From positions 1-64,000 of the forward strand of contig DATLTS010000014.1 in the NCBI GenBank assembly GCA_035533475.1: a stretch of 64,000 nucleotides of DNA, written 5' to 3'. A model generated the notes under the pieces. The model had not been told where the DNA came from and ran no database searches. It was given only the letters and a program-made list of their open reading frames with translations. Each line of letters starts with the position of its first letter. The first letter of the stretch is position 1. Made by a program: the position numbers and the translations under genes. Shown one piece after another: positions 33,480-45,838 of the stretch. Source of the stretch: Mycobacteriales bacterium (lineage in GTDB: Bacteria > Actinomycetota > Actinomycetes > DATLTS01).

Positions 33480-34486
33480 CGGATCCCCAGTCCCGCGGCA
33501 ACGGCGAGCCCGACGATGAGCAGCGCACCGGCCCGCCGAGTATGCAGGAATGCGATGGCGGCGAACCACAGCGGCCAGACCGGGAACCGCGGCGGGGCTT
33601 CGGCGGGGCGCGGCGCCCCGAAGTAGCGCCACACTTTGACCAACGCAGGCAGCGCTCCGAACGTCGCCAGAGCCGGCCAGGGGAGCGCCCGGGCGGCCAC
33701 GCAGGCGACAACGGACACGTAGTACCCGGCGAGCAGGCCGCGGGTTACCGCGCGAGCGCGTCCCTCGCCCAGGATCACCGGGAGCGTCCGGGTCCCGACC
33801 GGCGCATCGAACGGGATCTTGTCGATGTGCTTGCCCATGAGCACCGTGGTGCAGAGCAAGCCATACGGAACAGATGCCAGCAGGATCTGCCAGGGAAGCG
33901 TCCCGACCGCCGCGTAGTAGGTGCCACCCACCATCAGCGGGCCCCACACCACGAAAACGTCAGGCTCCCCCAACCCACGTTTCTTCAGCCTCAACGGGGG
34001 GGCCGTGTACGCCACGGACAGCACGAAGCCCGCCACCGCAATCGCAGCCACCGGCCATCCGCGACGTGCGGTGAGCGCGACGAGGATCGCGAGGTCGATC
34101 ACGTTGATGGCGAGGATGGCCATGACCAGGGCCCGTCGGCTGACCAGACCGGACAGGATCGGGTGCGGTGCGTACAGCGCCCGCGGGTAGCTCTCCGTAT
34201 CGCCGCCGACGGCGGTGTCGAAAAGGTCGTTCATCAGATTGTTCGAGACGTGCGCGGCGGTGATCCCGACAAGGGCGAGGACCAGGTCGGGCACGTTCAC
34301 GCCACCGCGATCCACCGCGAGCAGGGCGGCAACCGCCCCCGCGGTGAGGGTCATTGGCAGGACAGCGGCGCGGGTGACGACCAGCCAGCGGGTTACCGGA
34401 TCGATCGGACCGGCCGGGGGGTTGGTGGTCCGCAGTGCGCAGCGCCAGGCCGCCAGCCGGCCAGGGTGCACCGCAGGACGCAACAT
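33476..34486 (-). CDS. UbiA-family prenyltransferase
   Basis: 336 aa, eight or nine hydrophobic helices. First Asp-rich motif NNLMNDLFD (about 82-90) and a second region GKHIDKIPFDAPVG are the Mg-prenyl-diphosphate sites of UbiA/MenA enzymes. Family members attach polyprenyl chains to aromatic rings, as in menaquinone synthesis. This organism has mqnB and mqnD further right, so this could be the prenylation step (MqnP/MenA type), but that is inference. Overlaps the enoyl-CoA hydratase gene by 4 nt. Confidence 0.85.
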   Translation of the reverse strand: MLRPAVHPGRLAAWRCALRTTNPPAGPIDPVTRWLVVTRAAVLPMTLTAGAVAALLAVDRGGVNVPDLVLALVGITAAHVSNNLMNDLFDTAVGGDTESYPRALYAPHPILSGLVSRRALVMAILAINVIDLAILVALTARRGWPVAAIAVAGFVLSVAYTAPPLRLKKRGLGEPDVFVVWGPLMVGGTYYAAVGTLPWQILLASVPYGLLCTTVLMGKHIDKIPFDAPVGTRTLPVILGEGRARAVTRGLLAGYYVSVVACVAARALPWPALATFGALPALVKVWRYFGAPRPAEAPPRFPVWPLWFAAIAFLHTRRAGALLIVGLAVAAGLGIR

Positions 34487-34591
34487 GGCTCGAACCTACC
34501 CTCCGCAAGCGGAGGTACCCGCCGGGGCTGGATCTGGAAGGCGGGACCAGACCTAGCCTCGGGCCGGCCCCACCCGGCCGGCAGCCAAACG

Positions 34592-34756
34592 CTAGGCGGC
34601 GCGGTCCGTCGCGATCGCCCCGAGGAAACTCTCGACCTGGCGAACCAGCTCGAGCTCGCCACGGTGGTCCTGGCGCCCCTGCATCCAGCGCAGCAACAGG
34701 AAGGTCGACCCGAGGCTGCCGAGTACGACCGCGCAGAGCAGCAGTGCGGTGATCAT
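34592..34756 (-). CDS. 54-aa single-pass membrane protein
   Basis: ATG 34756 to TAG 34592-34594. One N-terminal helix (MITALLLCAVVLGSLGSTFLLLRW) is followed by a charged, helical C-terminus (QGRQDHRGELELVRQVESF). The start lies 4 nt after the stop of the lipoprotein gene, so they are almost certainly co-transcribed. No family recognised. Confidence 0.65.
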   Translation of the reverse strand: MITALLLCAVVLGSLGSTFLLLRWMQGRQDHRGELELVRQVESFLGAIATDRAA

Positions 34757-34760
34757 GACG

Positions 34761-35603
34761 CTAGACGAGGAACAGCGAGGTGGGCTGACCCTTGGGGTTC
34801 ACGTGCTGGTACACGCTGCCCCCGAATCCGCTGAGGCGGATGACCGCCCGTACCCGCCGCTCGTTGGCCGGCAGGCTCGTGCCGGCGATGGTGATTGTCT
34901 CGACCAGGCAGACGATCCGACCCGTCGAGTCCACGTACACGTCCTCGGTGGCTGGCGACTGGGCCAATGCCCGGGTCGCGGCGTCCTGCAGGTTGCTCGG
35001 GCTGTCGCTGGCGAGCAACTCGGTCAGCTTGATCCTGAAGCTGTACTCATGCGTCAGTCCAACTTGCGACAGGTCACGCATCCCGTCGTCGGTGATCGGC
35101 CCGGCGGCGAACCGCTCGTCCTGGAGGAACAGCTTCACCGAGCCACCCTTGGGCTCGGGCTGGAAGCCGATCTGGGTGTGCGCGACGAACAGGTAGTCCT
35201 TGCCGCGGGTCTGGACCACCTCGACGGGCTGGAGGTCGGCGGTGAACTTGTCGATCTGCGGCTGCGGGTAGTACAGGACGCGCCCGCGGTCGTGGGCGAA
35301 GTCGACGTTGCCGGCGATCTGGAGCGCCATGTTGTTGAGCCGTCCCGCCTTGGCGGGAATGTCCGGGAAGCTGATCTCCTCGCTGACGGCGGCAGTTTGG
35401 GCGCCGAGCGTGTTCGCCACCGCAAGCCGGAGAGCTGCTGCCGGGGTCTTCGCCACCGCAGCGGGCGCGGCCACTTGCTCCACCGTGCGCGCCGCCCGTG
35501 GGTGGTGGATCGGCACGAAGCTCCCGGCGGTGCTGGCCGCGCCGGAACAGCCGGTGACCAGCGCCGCGAGCCCGGCAACGGCTAGGAGCGACGTTCGGCG
35601 CAT
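34761..35603 (-). CDS. LppX/LprG-like lipoprotein
   Basis: 280 aa. Lipobox LVTGC within a short signal peptide (SLLAVAGLAALVTGCSG). The body has alternating strands and helices (VSEEISFPDIPAKAG, GNVDFAHDRGRVLYY, VVQTRGKDYLFVAHT, EDVYVDSTGRIVCLVETI), similar in layout to actinobacterial LppX_LprAFG proteins that carry lipids across the envelope. A lipid-binding role fits but is not proven. Next gene: 54-aa membrane protein. Confidence 0.75.
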   Translation of the reverse strand: MRRTSLLAVAGLAALVTGCSGAASTAGSFVPIHHPRAARTVEQVAAPAAVAKTPAAALRLAVANTLGAQTAAVSEEISFPDIPAKAGRLNNMALQIAGNVDFAHDRGRVLYYPQPQIDKFTADLQPVEVVQTRGKDYLFVAHTQIGFQPEPKGGSVKLFLQDERFAAGPITDDGMRDLSQVGLTHEYSFRIKLTELLASDSPSNLQDAATRALAQSPATEDVYVDSTGRIVCLVETITIAGTSLPANERRVRAVIRLSGFGGSVYQHVNPKGQPTSLFLV

Positions 35604-35699
35604 GGTTCCCCCAACAACCGGCCGCCCGGATGGCGGCCCTGTGGACTAGATGTCGGAAGGCGCCGGCGCGGTCTTGAGCCGTCCGGATGGGCCGGTGGC

Positions 35700-36884
35700 T
35701 CAGAAAGCCGGATCGACCCGGACCACACCCGCCAGGTCGGCCAGCGGAACCGGCGCGTAGGAGACGACGTCTCCGGTGTGCGGCGCCACGACCATCATCC
35801 CGTTCCCCACGTAGAGGGCGACATGGTCGACGAACCCGGGCGCCGTCGGGTCGTAGGTCCAGAACAGCAGGTCGCCCGGCCGGGCATCGGCGAGCGGGAT
35901 ATGCGGGCCGGTAAGAAACTGCTCCGCCGCGGTTCGCGGCAACAAGATGCCGGCCCGGGCGTAGGACCACTGGACGAGCCCGGAGCAGTCGAACGAGAGC
36001 GGCCCGGTAGCCCCCCATACGTAGGGGAGCCCGAGCCGGCTCCAAGCCGCCCGGAGCACGGTGTTGATCTGTGCGCGAGTCAGGAACTCTCCCGCATCGC
36101 GGACGACGATGACCGGCCGGAGCAGCTCGACGTGTCCGGCGTGCGGGATGAGGTCCGCCACCTCCTGGCGCAGGGTGGTCGGGTCGACGCCGGGCGCGCT
36201 GACCACGAGCGCGTTGCCGTGCACGAGGCCGAGCCGCCTGGCCTGCGTATCCGTGACGATCGCGTCGACGCCGGCGATGCCGACCGACGCGAAAGCCCCG
36301 ATCCGGATCGGCAGCTGGTGCCGCCCGGCGACCGGCACGGTGCCGCCGAGCGGGAGCCGCGCGTCATGTCCGATGTCGAAGCTCACCGCCGTGTCCCCGC
36401 GGGCCACGGACTGCCAGAGTGCGTCGGAGCGGGCGGTGTAGAGGGGGGTCCAGGCCCGGAAGGTCGAAGGGATCACCCCGAGCATCTCGGCCGGGTGCCG
36501 GGCCAGCGCAACCCGGCCCTCATCGGCCAGCTCCGCGCCGCGCACGCCGGCGAGCCGGGCGACCGCGCGGACCTCAGCCAGGGGCAGCGGGTGCGAGCTG
36601 ACGATGAGCAGGTCGGCCGTCTCGAGCCGGCGGAGCGGCGCGACCGTCGGCTCGACGGGCGCGGAGCTGTGGAGGGTCGAGGTTGCGCCGTGGGTGGGCG
36701 CCGGCGCGCCGGTCGGGCCGACCGCAGCCACCAGGTGGGACCGACCCGCCAGATGATGGTCGGCGACAAGCTGGCTGGCGCCCAGCGCGCTGCCGGCGAG
36801 CAGGGTCACGGTGACGGCCGCCGTGACGACCGTCGGCGACAGGCCTCGAATCCGGCCCGGTAACGGAAGCTGGGGGAGCCGCAC
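35700..36884 (-). CDS. NlpC/P60 peptidoglycan hydrolase
   Basis: 394 aa from GTG 36884, preceded by GAAGGAGGG at a proper distance. N-terminal signal anchor VVTAAVTVTLLAGSALGASQ. The C-terminal NlpC/P60 domain (about 270-394) has catalytic Cys in SFDCSGLVQW, His in FVDHVALYVGNG and a further His in VAPHTGDVV. The 150-residue middle region is of unknown fold. It cleaves cell-wall stem peptides outside the membrane. The upstream 140 bases show no c-di-AMP riboswitch consensus although such genes often have one. Confidence 0.88.
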   Translation of the reverse strand: MRLPQLPLPGRIRGLSPTVVTAAVTVTLLAGSALGASQLVADHHLAGRSHLVAAVGPTGAPAPTHGATSTLHSSAPVEPTVAPLRRLETADLLIVSSHPLPLAEVRAVARLAGVRGAELADEGRVALARHPAEMLGVIPSTFRAWTPLYTARSDALWQSVARGDTAVSFDIGHDARLPLGGTVPVAGRHQLPIRIGAFASVGIAGVDAIVTDTQARRLGLVHGNALVVSAPGVDPTTLRQEVADLIPHAGHVELLRPVIVVRDAGEFLTRAQINTVLRAAWSRLGLPYVWGATGPLSFDCSGLVQWSYARAGILLPRTAAEQFLTGPHIPLADARPGDLLFWTYDPTAPGFVDHVALYVGNGMMVVAPHTGDVVSYAPVPLADLAGVVRVDPAF

Positions 36885-37027
36885 CGGGGAACCCTCCTTC
36901 GTCGCTTGGGGCTTCAGGAAGGACTCTTCGACGTGGGCGGGCGAACTCCTCCCGGATGTGTCTGCTACCCCACCGGCGGGCGCCGATACGTCCGGAGACT
37001 TCCGTTTTAGGCGCCACGCCGCGTGGC

Positions 37028-37309
37028 TTACACCTTCGATCGCGATGCTCCGCGGGCCGTCCTTCGGATCGTGTCTGCGACCCGCGTGCCACGCTCCGCC
37101 AGCCGGTGATCCCGAGCAAGCTGAGAGACGCGCCGTGGCGAGACGCCGAGCGCGCGGCCGGCATCGCGAACTGACACTCCAGCCTTCGCCAGGCGATCCA
37201 CTGCGTCGCTGACCCGGTTGCGCAACTCCGCGGTCCGCCGAGCTCGAGTGGGCGGTTTGCACGGAAATCCGGCGCCTTCCGAGCGTGAAAGATCAACTTG
37301 ACCGCCCAC
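37028..37309 (-). CDS. Small helix-turn-helix protein
   Basis: About 93 aa from GTG 37309; TTG 37225 or GTG 37201 would retain the domain. The core is AELRNRVSDAVDRLAKAG then VSVRDAGRALGVSPRRVSQLA, a clear HTH, followed by a basic tail. The first about 22 codons run through the 12-bp inverted repeat at 37245-37312, which argues for the shorter forms. It may regulate the NlpC/P60 gene downstream or be a remnant. Confidence 0.4.
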   Translation of the reverse strand: MGGQVDLSRSEGAGFPCKPPTRARRTAELRNRVSDAVDRLAKAGVSVRDAGRALGVSPRRVSQLARDHRLAERGTRVADTIRRTARGASRSKV

Positions 37310-37312
37310 TCG
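37245..37312. repeat. Inverted repeat with CGAGTGGGCGGT arms
   Basis: CGAGTGGGCGGT (37245-37256) and ACCGCCCACTCG (37301-37312) are perfect inverted arms with a 44-base spacer that includes CCGAGCGTGAAAG. The same arm sequence recurs three times at 55893-55961, together with a GGAGCGTGG-like core. It looks like a dispersed palindromic repeat family. Confidence 0.6.
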
Positions 37313-37373
37313 GCCCCCGGCGGACGCCCGGATTAGCTCGCTGCCCGGCCTCGGAGGGCGCGGTCGGGCGGCG

Positions 37374-38633
37374 CTACCCCCGGTACCGGGCGAAGGCCGG
37401 CACCGCCAGTCCGAGCGCCACCACGCCGACAATGCAGGCGAGCCCGCCACTCACCACCGAGAAGGCCGGCGACACCAGCGCGGCCACGCTGCCCGCCTCC
37501 ACGTCGCCGAGCCGCGGGCCGCCGGCCACCACGACGATGAACACCCCCTGCAACCGGCCGCGCAGCGCATCCGGGGTCAGCACCTGGAGGATCGTGTTAC
37601 GGAAGACGGCGCTCACCAGGTCTGCCGCACCGGCGACGACGAGCAGGAGAAGGCCGACCGGCAGCGAGCGGCTGAAGCCGAATCCGGTGACCGCCGCCCC
37701 CCAGACCGCCACCGCGACCAGGACGGCGAGCCCCTGCCGGCGCACCCGGACGAGCACCCCGGACAGCACCCCGCCGACCAAAGCGCCCACCGCGGGGGCC
37801 GCGTTGAGCAGTCCGACGACTCCGGCGCCGCCGTGGAAGAACGATCCGGCCAGCGCGGGGAACAGCGCACGGGGCATACCGAAAACCATCGCGTTGATGT
37901 CGACGAGGAATGTCATGTAGAGCACCGGCTTGCTGCGCAGGAACCGCAGGCCCTCGCCGACCGAGCGGAACCCCGCCCTGGGGGCTTCCCCGAGCGGCGG
38001 CACCGGCGGCAATCTCCAGATCGCGTACAGCGCCACGAGGAACGACCCGGCGTCGGCGAGGTAGGCGGCGAACGCGCCGACCTGGGAGACCAGCAGTCCG
38101 GCCAGCAACGGGCCGACGGTGAACCCGACGCTCATCGAGATCTGCGCCAGCGCGTTGCCGGCTCGCAGCTCGCTCGGCGGCAGCAACCGCGGCACGATCG
38201 CCCCTCGGGTCGGCTGGTCGATCGCGGACAGCGCGGAGATCGCGAAGACCAGCAGATACACAACCCAGACCGCCCGCACGTGCCAGCCCGCCTGGGCCGC
38301 GAGTGCCCCCGAACACAGGGTGAGCAGGCTCGATGTCAACATCGCCACCCGCCGCCGGTCGTGCGAGTCGGCGACCGCGCCGCCGACGAAACCGAAGCCG
38401 ACCAGCCCGGCCAGCCCGGCCAGCCCGATCAGCCCGACGTCGAACGAGGAGCGCGTCTCGGCGTAGACCTGGATCTGGACGGTCACGATGGTGAGCTGTG
38501 ACCCGATGACGGAGACCGTGGTCCCAGCCCACAGCCGCCGGTAGTCGGGGCGACGCAGGGGGGTGATGTCGGCGAGGATGGCCCGGGGCGCCCCCGACGG
38601 CGCCACCGGCGCGAGCTCCCCCGATCCACTCAC
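37374..38633 (-). CDS. MFS transporter
   Basis: 419 aa from GTG 38633. About 12 hydrophobic helices; MFS loop motif GGAVADSHDRRRV between helices 2 and 3, and later TRGAIVPRLLP. Resembles the Tet/enterobactin-exporter-like branch of drug or metabolite exporters. A tandem GLAGLAGLVG stretch in helix 2 comes from 9-bp repeats. Divergent from the citrate synthase gene. Confidence 0.85.
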   Translation of the reverse strand: MSGSGELAPVAPSGAPRAILADITPLRRPDYRRLWAGTTVSVIGSQLTIVTVQIQVYAETRSSFDVGLIGLAGLAGLVGFGFVGGAVADSHDRRRVAMLTSSLLTLCSGALAAQAGWHVRAVWVVYLLVFAISALSAIDQPTRGAIVPRLLPPSELRAGNALAQISMSVGFTVGPLLAGLLVSQVGAFAAYLADAGSFLVALYAIWRLPPVPPLGEAPRAGFRSVGEGLRFLRSKPVLYMTFLVDINAMVFGMPRALFPALAGSFFHGGAGVVGLLNAAPAVGALVGGVLSGVLVRVRRQGLAVLVAVAVWGAAVTGFGFSRSLPVGLLLLVVAGAADLVSAVFRNTILQVLTPDALRGRLQGVFIVVVAGGPRLGDVEAGSVAALVSPAFSVVSGGLACIVGVVALGLAVPAFARYRG

Positions 38634-38808
38634 CGGGTCCCCGCGCTCAGCCCGGGGCCGGGGCCCGTTCGGCGCCGCCCCGCCTCGTCCACGTGCATCC
38701 TTCCCGCCGCCGGTGCGCCCCGATCCGACAGCAGCGGCCGGGACGCGAGACACTGGGCTCCGGTGGGCTGCCGCTCGCCGCCTGCCGACGAGGGGAGTCC
38801 CCGGCCGC

Positions 38809-41694
<2,886 letters not shown>

Positions 41695-41738
41695 CCTGCA
41701 ATGGGTACCACCCGGGAGGCCAGGGGTAGCGTTCGGAT

Positions 41739-42710
41739 ATGGACTACACGCATCTGGGTCGTACCGGCCTCTCGGTGAGCCGACTCTGTCTGGGCACCAT
41801 GAATTTCGGTCCCGAGACCACCGAGTCGGACGCGCACGCGATCATGGACCGGGCGCACGACGTCGGGCTCAACTTCTTCGACACGGCCAACGTCTACGGC
41901 TGGCAGAAGGGCGAGGGACTCACCGAGGCGATCATCGGCCGGTGGTTCGCCCAGGGCGGCGGGCGGCGGGAGAAGACCGTCCTGGCGACCAAGCTGTACG
42001 GATCGATGAGCGACTGGCCCAACGACACGTTCCTGTCCGCGCTCAACATCCGCCGGGCCTGCGAGGGCTCGCTGCGCCGGTTGCAGACCGACTACATCGA
42101 CCTGTACCAGATGCACCACGTGGATCGGAACACCCCGTGGGACGAGATCTGGCAGGCCATGGAGGTCCTCGTCGCACAAGGCAAGGTCCTCTACGTCGGT
42201 AGCAGCAACTTCGCCGGTTGGCATATCGCGCAGGCCCAGGAGGCCGCCCGGGCCCGGCATTTCACCGGCTTGGCGAGCGAGCAGTCGCTGTACAACCTGG
42301 CGTCGCGCAGCCTCGAGCTCGAGGTGCTCCCGGCCTGCCAGGCCTACGGCCTGGGCGTCATCCCGTGGAGCCCGCTGCACGGCGGCATGCTTGCCGGGGT
42401 GCTGCGCAAGCAGGAGCTCGGCCGGTCGAAGGGCGGCCGCTCCCAGGAGCTGCTGGAGAAGATCCGGCCGGCGGTCGAGGAGTACGAGGCGTTCTGCACC
42501 GATCTCGACGAGGACCCGGCGAACGTGGGTCTGGCGTGGCTGCTGCACCAGCCGGCGGTCACCGGCCCGATCATCGGGCCACGGACGCTCGGCCAGCTGG
42601 ACGGGGCCATGCGCGCGCTCGAGATCCGGCTCGACGAGAAGGCGCTGGCCCGGCTGGACGAGATCTTTCCCGGCCCGGGTGGTCCGGCGCCCGAGGCGTA
42701 CGCCTGGTAG
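41739..42710 (+). CDS. Aldo/keto reductase, potassium-channel beta-subunit-like
   Basis: 323 aa. HLGRTGLSVSRLCLGTMNFG start, catalytic residues in FFDTANVYG, LATKLYG and LYQMHHVD, and C-terminal GPIIGPRTLGQLDGAMRAL. NADPH-dependent carbonyl reductase related to YghZ/Kv-beta enzymes. Stands alone between mscS and the MMPL exporter. It is distinct from the other aldo/keto reductase at 31.7 kb. Confidence 0.9.
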   Translation: MDYTHLGRTGLSVSRLCLGTMNFGPETTESDAHAIMDRAHDVGLNFFDTANVYGWQKGEGLTEAIIGRWFAQGGGRREKTVLATKLYGSMSDWPNDTFLSALNIRRACEGSLRRLQTDYIDLYQMHHVDRNTPWDEIWQAMEVLVAQGKVLYVGSSNFAGWHIAQAQEAARARHFTGLASEQSLYNLASRSLELEVLPACQAYGLGVIPWSPLHGGMLAGVLRKQELGRSKGGRSQELLEKIRPAVEEYEAFCTDLDEDPANVGLAWLLHQPAVTGPIIGPRTLGQLDGAMRALEIRLDEKALARLDEIFPGPGGPAPEAYAW

Positions 42711-42903
42711 CGGTCTCCGCAGGTCAGGTCAGGGTGCGTAGTGCGGTAGCTGCATCCCGACCGCGAGCCGCTGGAGCATGCCGATCGGGGCCCGGCGAAG
42801 CGACGGGCGATGACGAAGCCCAGCCGGGACAGGAGGAATCCGACGCTGTGCGACGGTGGAGGAGCGTTCCGTTCGAAACGTCTACGGCAGAAGTGGTGGG
42901 CCG

Positions 42904-45072
42904 ATGACCGACCGCCCGGATGCCCGGCCGTCGCACTCGGCGGCACTGGCCCGGCTCGCCGGCTTCGTGCTCCACCACCGGCGCGTGGTGATCGTGCTGT
43001 GGCTCGTCGCGCTGGTCGCCGGCGGGGCGGCGGCCGGCCAGGTCTCCAAGCGCTTCACCTTCGACTTCTCGCTGCCCGGCCAGCCGGGGTACGAGACCGC
43101 GCTGCGGGTCACCGCGCACTACGGCAACGGCGGTGGGCAGCCGCCGGCGATCGAGGTGGTCACCGTGCCGCCCGGTCAGACCGTCGCCGGCGACGCGGCC
43201 CCGATCGCCGCGGCCTTCCAGCGGGCCCGGGTGAGCGATCACCGGGTCCGCATCGTCGACCTCGCGGTGACCGGTGACCGGCAGTTCGTCACCGCAGACG
43301 GGGGCTCCACCTACGCGCTGCTGTTCACCCCGATCGTTCACGGCTTCGGTGGCGATCAGGTGGCGGAGCGCGCCACCCGGACTATCCGGGCGGCGCTACC
43401 GGCCGGGTACCGGCTCGGCACCACCGGGCTCAGCGCACTGGAAAGTGGAGGCAGCACCAAGGGGCCGGGGGTCCTCGTCGAGACGATGTTCGGCGCGGCC
43501 GGGGCGCTCGCCGTACTGCTGTTCGTGTTCGCCTCGTTCCTCGCCCTGCTGCCGCTGCTGATCGCCGCGGTCTCCATCCTCACGACGCTGCTCGTCATCC
43601 TCGGCCTCACCTACATCACGCAGGTCTCGTTCGTCGTGCAGTTCCTCGTCGCCCTGGTCGGGCTCGGCGTCGCCATCGACTACTCGCTGCTGCTCGTCAC
43701 CCGCTGGCGGGAGGAGCGGGCGCATGGCGCGGACAACGCGACCGCGGTGACCACCGCGGTCGCGACCGCCGGGCGCGCCGTCATGCTCTCCGGCGTCACG
43801 GTGGCGATCGGCCTGGTCGCCCTTGTGGTCCTGCCCGTCCCGGCCCTGCGCAGCGTCGGCATCGGTGGAATGCTCATTCCGCTGGTCTCCGTCGGCGTCA
43901 CGCTGACCCTGCTCCCCGCCCTGCTCGGCGGCATCGGACCGCGGTTCGACTGGCCGCGGGTCCGCAAGGAGAACCAGGCGAGCCGGGCCTGGGCCGCGTG
44001 GGCCCGTGGCGTGGTCCGCCACCGCTGGCTGGCCGCCGGCGTCGGGGTGGCCGCGCTGGCGGTCGTGACCGCGCCGATCTTCTCCCTCACCGTCGGCGAG
44101 ACCAGCGCCAGCGCGCTGGCCCGGACCGGACCGGCGCACGACAGCTACGACCAGCTGCTGGCCGGCGGCGTCCCTTCCGGGGTGCTGACGCCGATCGAGG
44201 TACTGGTCCGGACCCGCTCGGCCCCCGAGGTCCGCGACCGGCTGGCCGGACTGCCCGGCATCGCCACCGTGGCGCTGGCTTCCGGACGGACCGGGAGTCG
44301 CGGCGGCCTGACCGACCTGATCGCCATCCCCTCCGCCGAAACGGTCAACTCGGCCTCGCTGGCACCGGTCCGCACGGTACGCGCCAGCCTCGCCGGCGAC
44401 CCGGCGGTGATCGGCGTCACCGGGGTCGGGGCGATCGAGCTCGACTACAGCCACGCCGTGTTCGGCCAGTTCCCGCTGATGTTCGCGATCATCGCGCTGG
44501 CCACCTTCCTCCTGCTCGCCCGGGCGTTCCGCTCGATCGTGCTCGCCGCGAAGGCCGTCCTGCTGAACCTGGTGTCTCTGGGCGCGACCTTTGGCCTGCT
44601 CACCTGGTTCTGGCAGGAGGGGCACGGCTCGCAGGCGTTGTTCGGGATCCCGGCCACCGGCGCGATCACCTTCTGGCTGCCCCTGATGATCTTCGCGTTC
44701 CTGTTCGGCCTGTCGATGGACTACGAGGTGTTCATCCTCACCCGGGTCCGCGAGGAGTACGACCGCACCGGATCCACCACGTCGGCGATCGTCGAAGGGC
44801 TCGGCCGAACCGGTCGGCTGGTGACCAGCGCGGCGCTGATCCTGTTCCTCGCGTTCGCCTCGCTCGCCTCGGCGCCGAACACCGACATCAAGGTGCTGGC
44901 CACCGGCCTCGGTGCCGGCATCCTGCTCGACGCCACCATCGTGCGGGCCCTGCTCGTGCCGGCGCTGGTGTCACTCCTCGGCCGGTGGAACTGGTGGTTC
45001 CCCCGCCGGGCGGCCCGGGCGCTGCGCCTTCCCGAACCCGTCGATGCCCGGGAGCCGGCTCCGGTCGGCTGA
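42904..45072 (+). CDS. MMPL/RND-family membrane transporter
   Basis: 722 aa from ATG 42904. Two repeats, each with a large extracytoplasmic domain followed by a helix bundle. Motifs include IDYSLLLVTRWREE after helix 5 and MDYEVFILTRVREEY in the second half, with the proton-relay Asp-Tyr pair of MmpL proteins. Usual role is proton-driven export of lipids or drugs across the membrane. Divergent tail to a mycothiol-type protein. The frame permits an upstream start at 42856. Confidence 0.9.
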   Translation: MTDRPDARPSHSAALARLAGFVLHHRRVVIVLWLVALVAGGAAAGQVSKRFTFDFSLPGQPGYETALRVTAHYGNGGGQPPAIEVVTVPPGQTVAGDAAPIAAAFQRARVSDHRVRIVDLAVTGDRQFVTADGGSTYALLFTPIVHGFGGDQVAERATRTIRAALPAGYRLGTTGLSALESGGSTKGPGVLVETMFGAAGALAVLLFVFASFLALLPLLIAAVSILTTLLVILGLTYITQVSFVVQFLVALVGLGVAIDYSLLLVTRWREERAHGADNATAVTTAVATAGRAVMLSGVTVAIGLVALVVLPVPALRSVGIGGMLIPLVSVGVTLTLLPALLGGIGPRFDWPRVRKENQASRAWAAWARGVVRHRWLAAGVGVAALAVVTAPIFSLTVGETSASALARTGPAHDSYDQLLAGGVPSGVLTPIEVLVRTRSAPEVRDRLAGLPGIATVALASGRTGSRGGLTDLIAIPSAETVNSASLAPVRTVRASLAGDPAVIGVTGVGAIELDYSHAVFGQFPLMFAIIALATFLLLARAFRSIVLAAKAVLLNLVSLGATFGLLTWFWQEGHGSQALFGIPATGAITFWLPLMIFAFLFGLSMDYEVFILTRVREEYDRTGSTTSAIVEGLGRTGRLVTSAALILFLAFASLASAPNTDIKVLATGLGAGILLDATIVRALLVPALVSLLGRWNWWFPRRAARALRLPEPVDAREPAPVG

Positions 45073-45082
45073 GCCGACCGGC

Positions 45083-45826
45083 TCACTCCGCCGCGGCGGC
45101 CATCTGCCGGCGCATGGCGGCGATCAGGTCGAGGTCGCCGCGCAGGTCGACCGCCTCGTCGCCGAGCCGGCCCCACAGCCAGTACAGGACGTGGGAGGGG
45201 GTGCCGGCGACGGTGGCACCGGCGGCGCCGGTGGGGTCGCGTTCGAAGTCGAGGCCGTCGGATCGCCCGGTCATCCGCCAGCTGGCACCGGGCGTGACGA
45301 CGGCCATAGTGCGGTCCGCCAAGGATGGGTCGCCCTCGCCCCAGAACCCGAGCATGCGCTCGAGGAACTCGTCGATCCCGTCCACCGCGACCAGGGCGTC
45401 GACGTGGTGCGGCTCGCCCGTGGCGAGCTCGGCGTCGGCCCGGTGGATGACCGTCTCGTGGGCCATCCGGCGGCTCCAGAATCGAGCGTTCTGCTCGCGC
45501 GGGAACCAGGTCCATAGCGCGGTATCCGCAGGAGTGGACTTCAGCGCGCCGAGCAGGTCGGCGAGTTGCTCGTCGAACCAGCCGAAGACCGCCTCTCCGC
45601 CCGGCGGCGTGGCTTCGGGCTCGGGTGGGTCGCGGAGTCGCTCGCGCACGATCGTCGCCTTGTGCGCGTAGCCCCCGCCCACGTGCCCGACGAGGTCGGC
45701 CACGGTCCACCCCGGGCAGGACGGGACGATCGCGTCGAGCCCGGCCCGGCGCCCCGCGGCAACCAGCGCGGGGGCGTCCCGGGACAGTTGGAGGATCGCC
45801 TTCGGCGGATCGAGGTGGATGTCCAT
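45083..45826 (-). CDS. DinB-fold maleylpyruvate isomerase/mycothiol-transferase family protein
   Basis: 247 aa. N-terminal helical bundle with VPSCPGWTVADLVGHVGGGYAHKATIV, then WSRRMAHETVIHRADAEL, which supplies the metal-binding His residues of the MDMPI (TIGR03083) family. C-terminal MDMPI_C-type domain ends VDLRGDLDLI. Such proteins use mycothiol as a cofactor in actinobacteria, but most members have no known substrate. It ends the MarR-MFS strand group. Confidence 0.85.
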   Translation of the reverse strand: MDIHLDPPKAILQLSRDAPALVAAGRRAGLDAIVPSCPGWTVADLVGHVGGGYAHKATIVRERLRDPPEPEATPPGGEAVFGWFDEQLADLLGALKSTPADTALWTWFPREQNARFWSRRMAHETVIHRADAELATGEPHHVDALVAVDGIDEFLERMLGFWGEGDPSLADRTMAVVTPGASWRMTGRSDGLDFERDPTGAAGATVAGTPSHVLYWLWGRLGDEAVDLRGDLDLIAAMRRQMAAAAE

Positions 45827-45838
45827 CGACGCCGCAGC

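Noticed and set aside
36885-37027. Possible c-di-AMP riboswitch before the NlpC/P60 gene
   Set aside because: Such switches are common before this gene type, but none of the conserved ydaO-type sequence blocks could be placed here.
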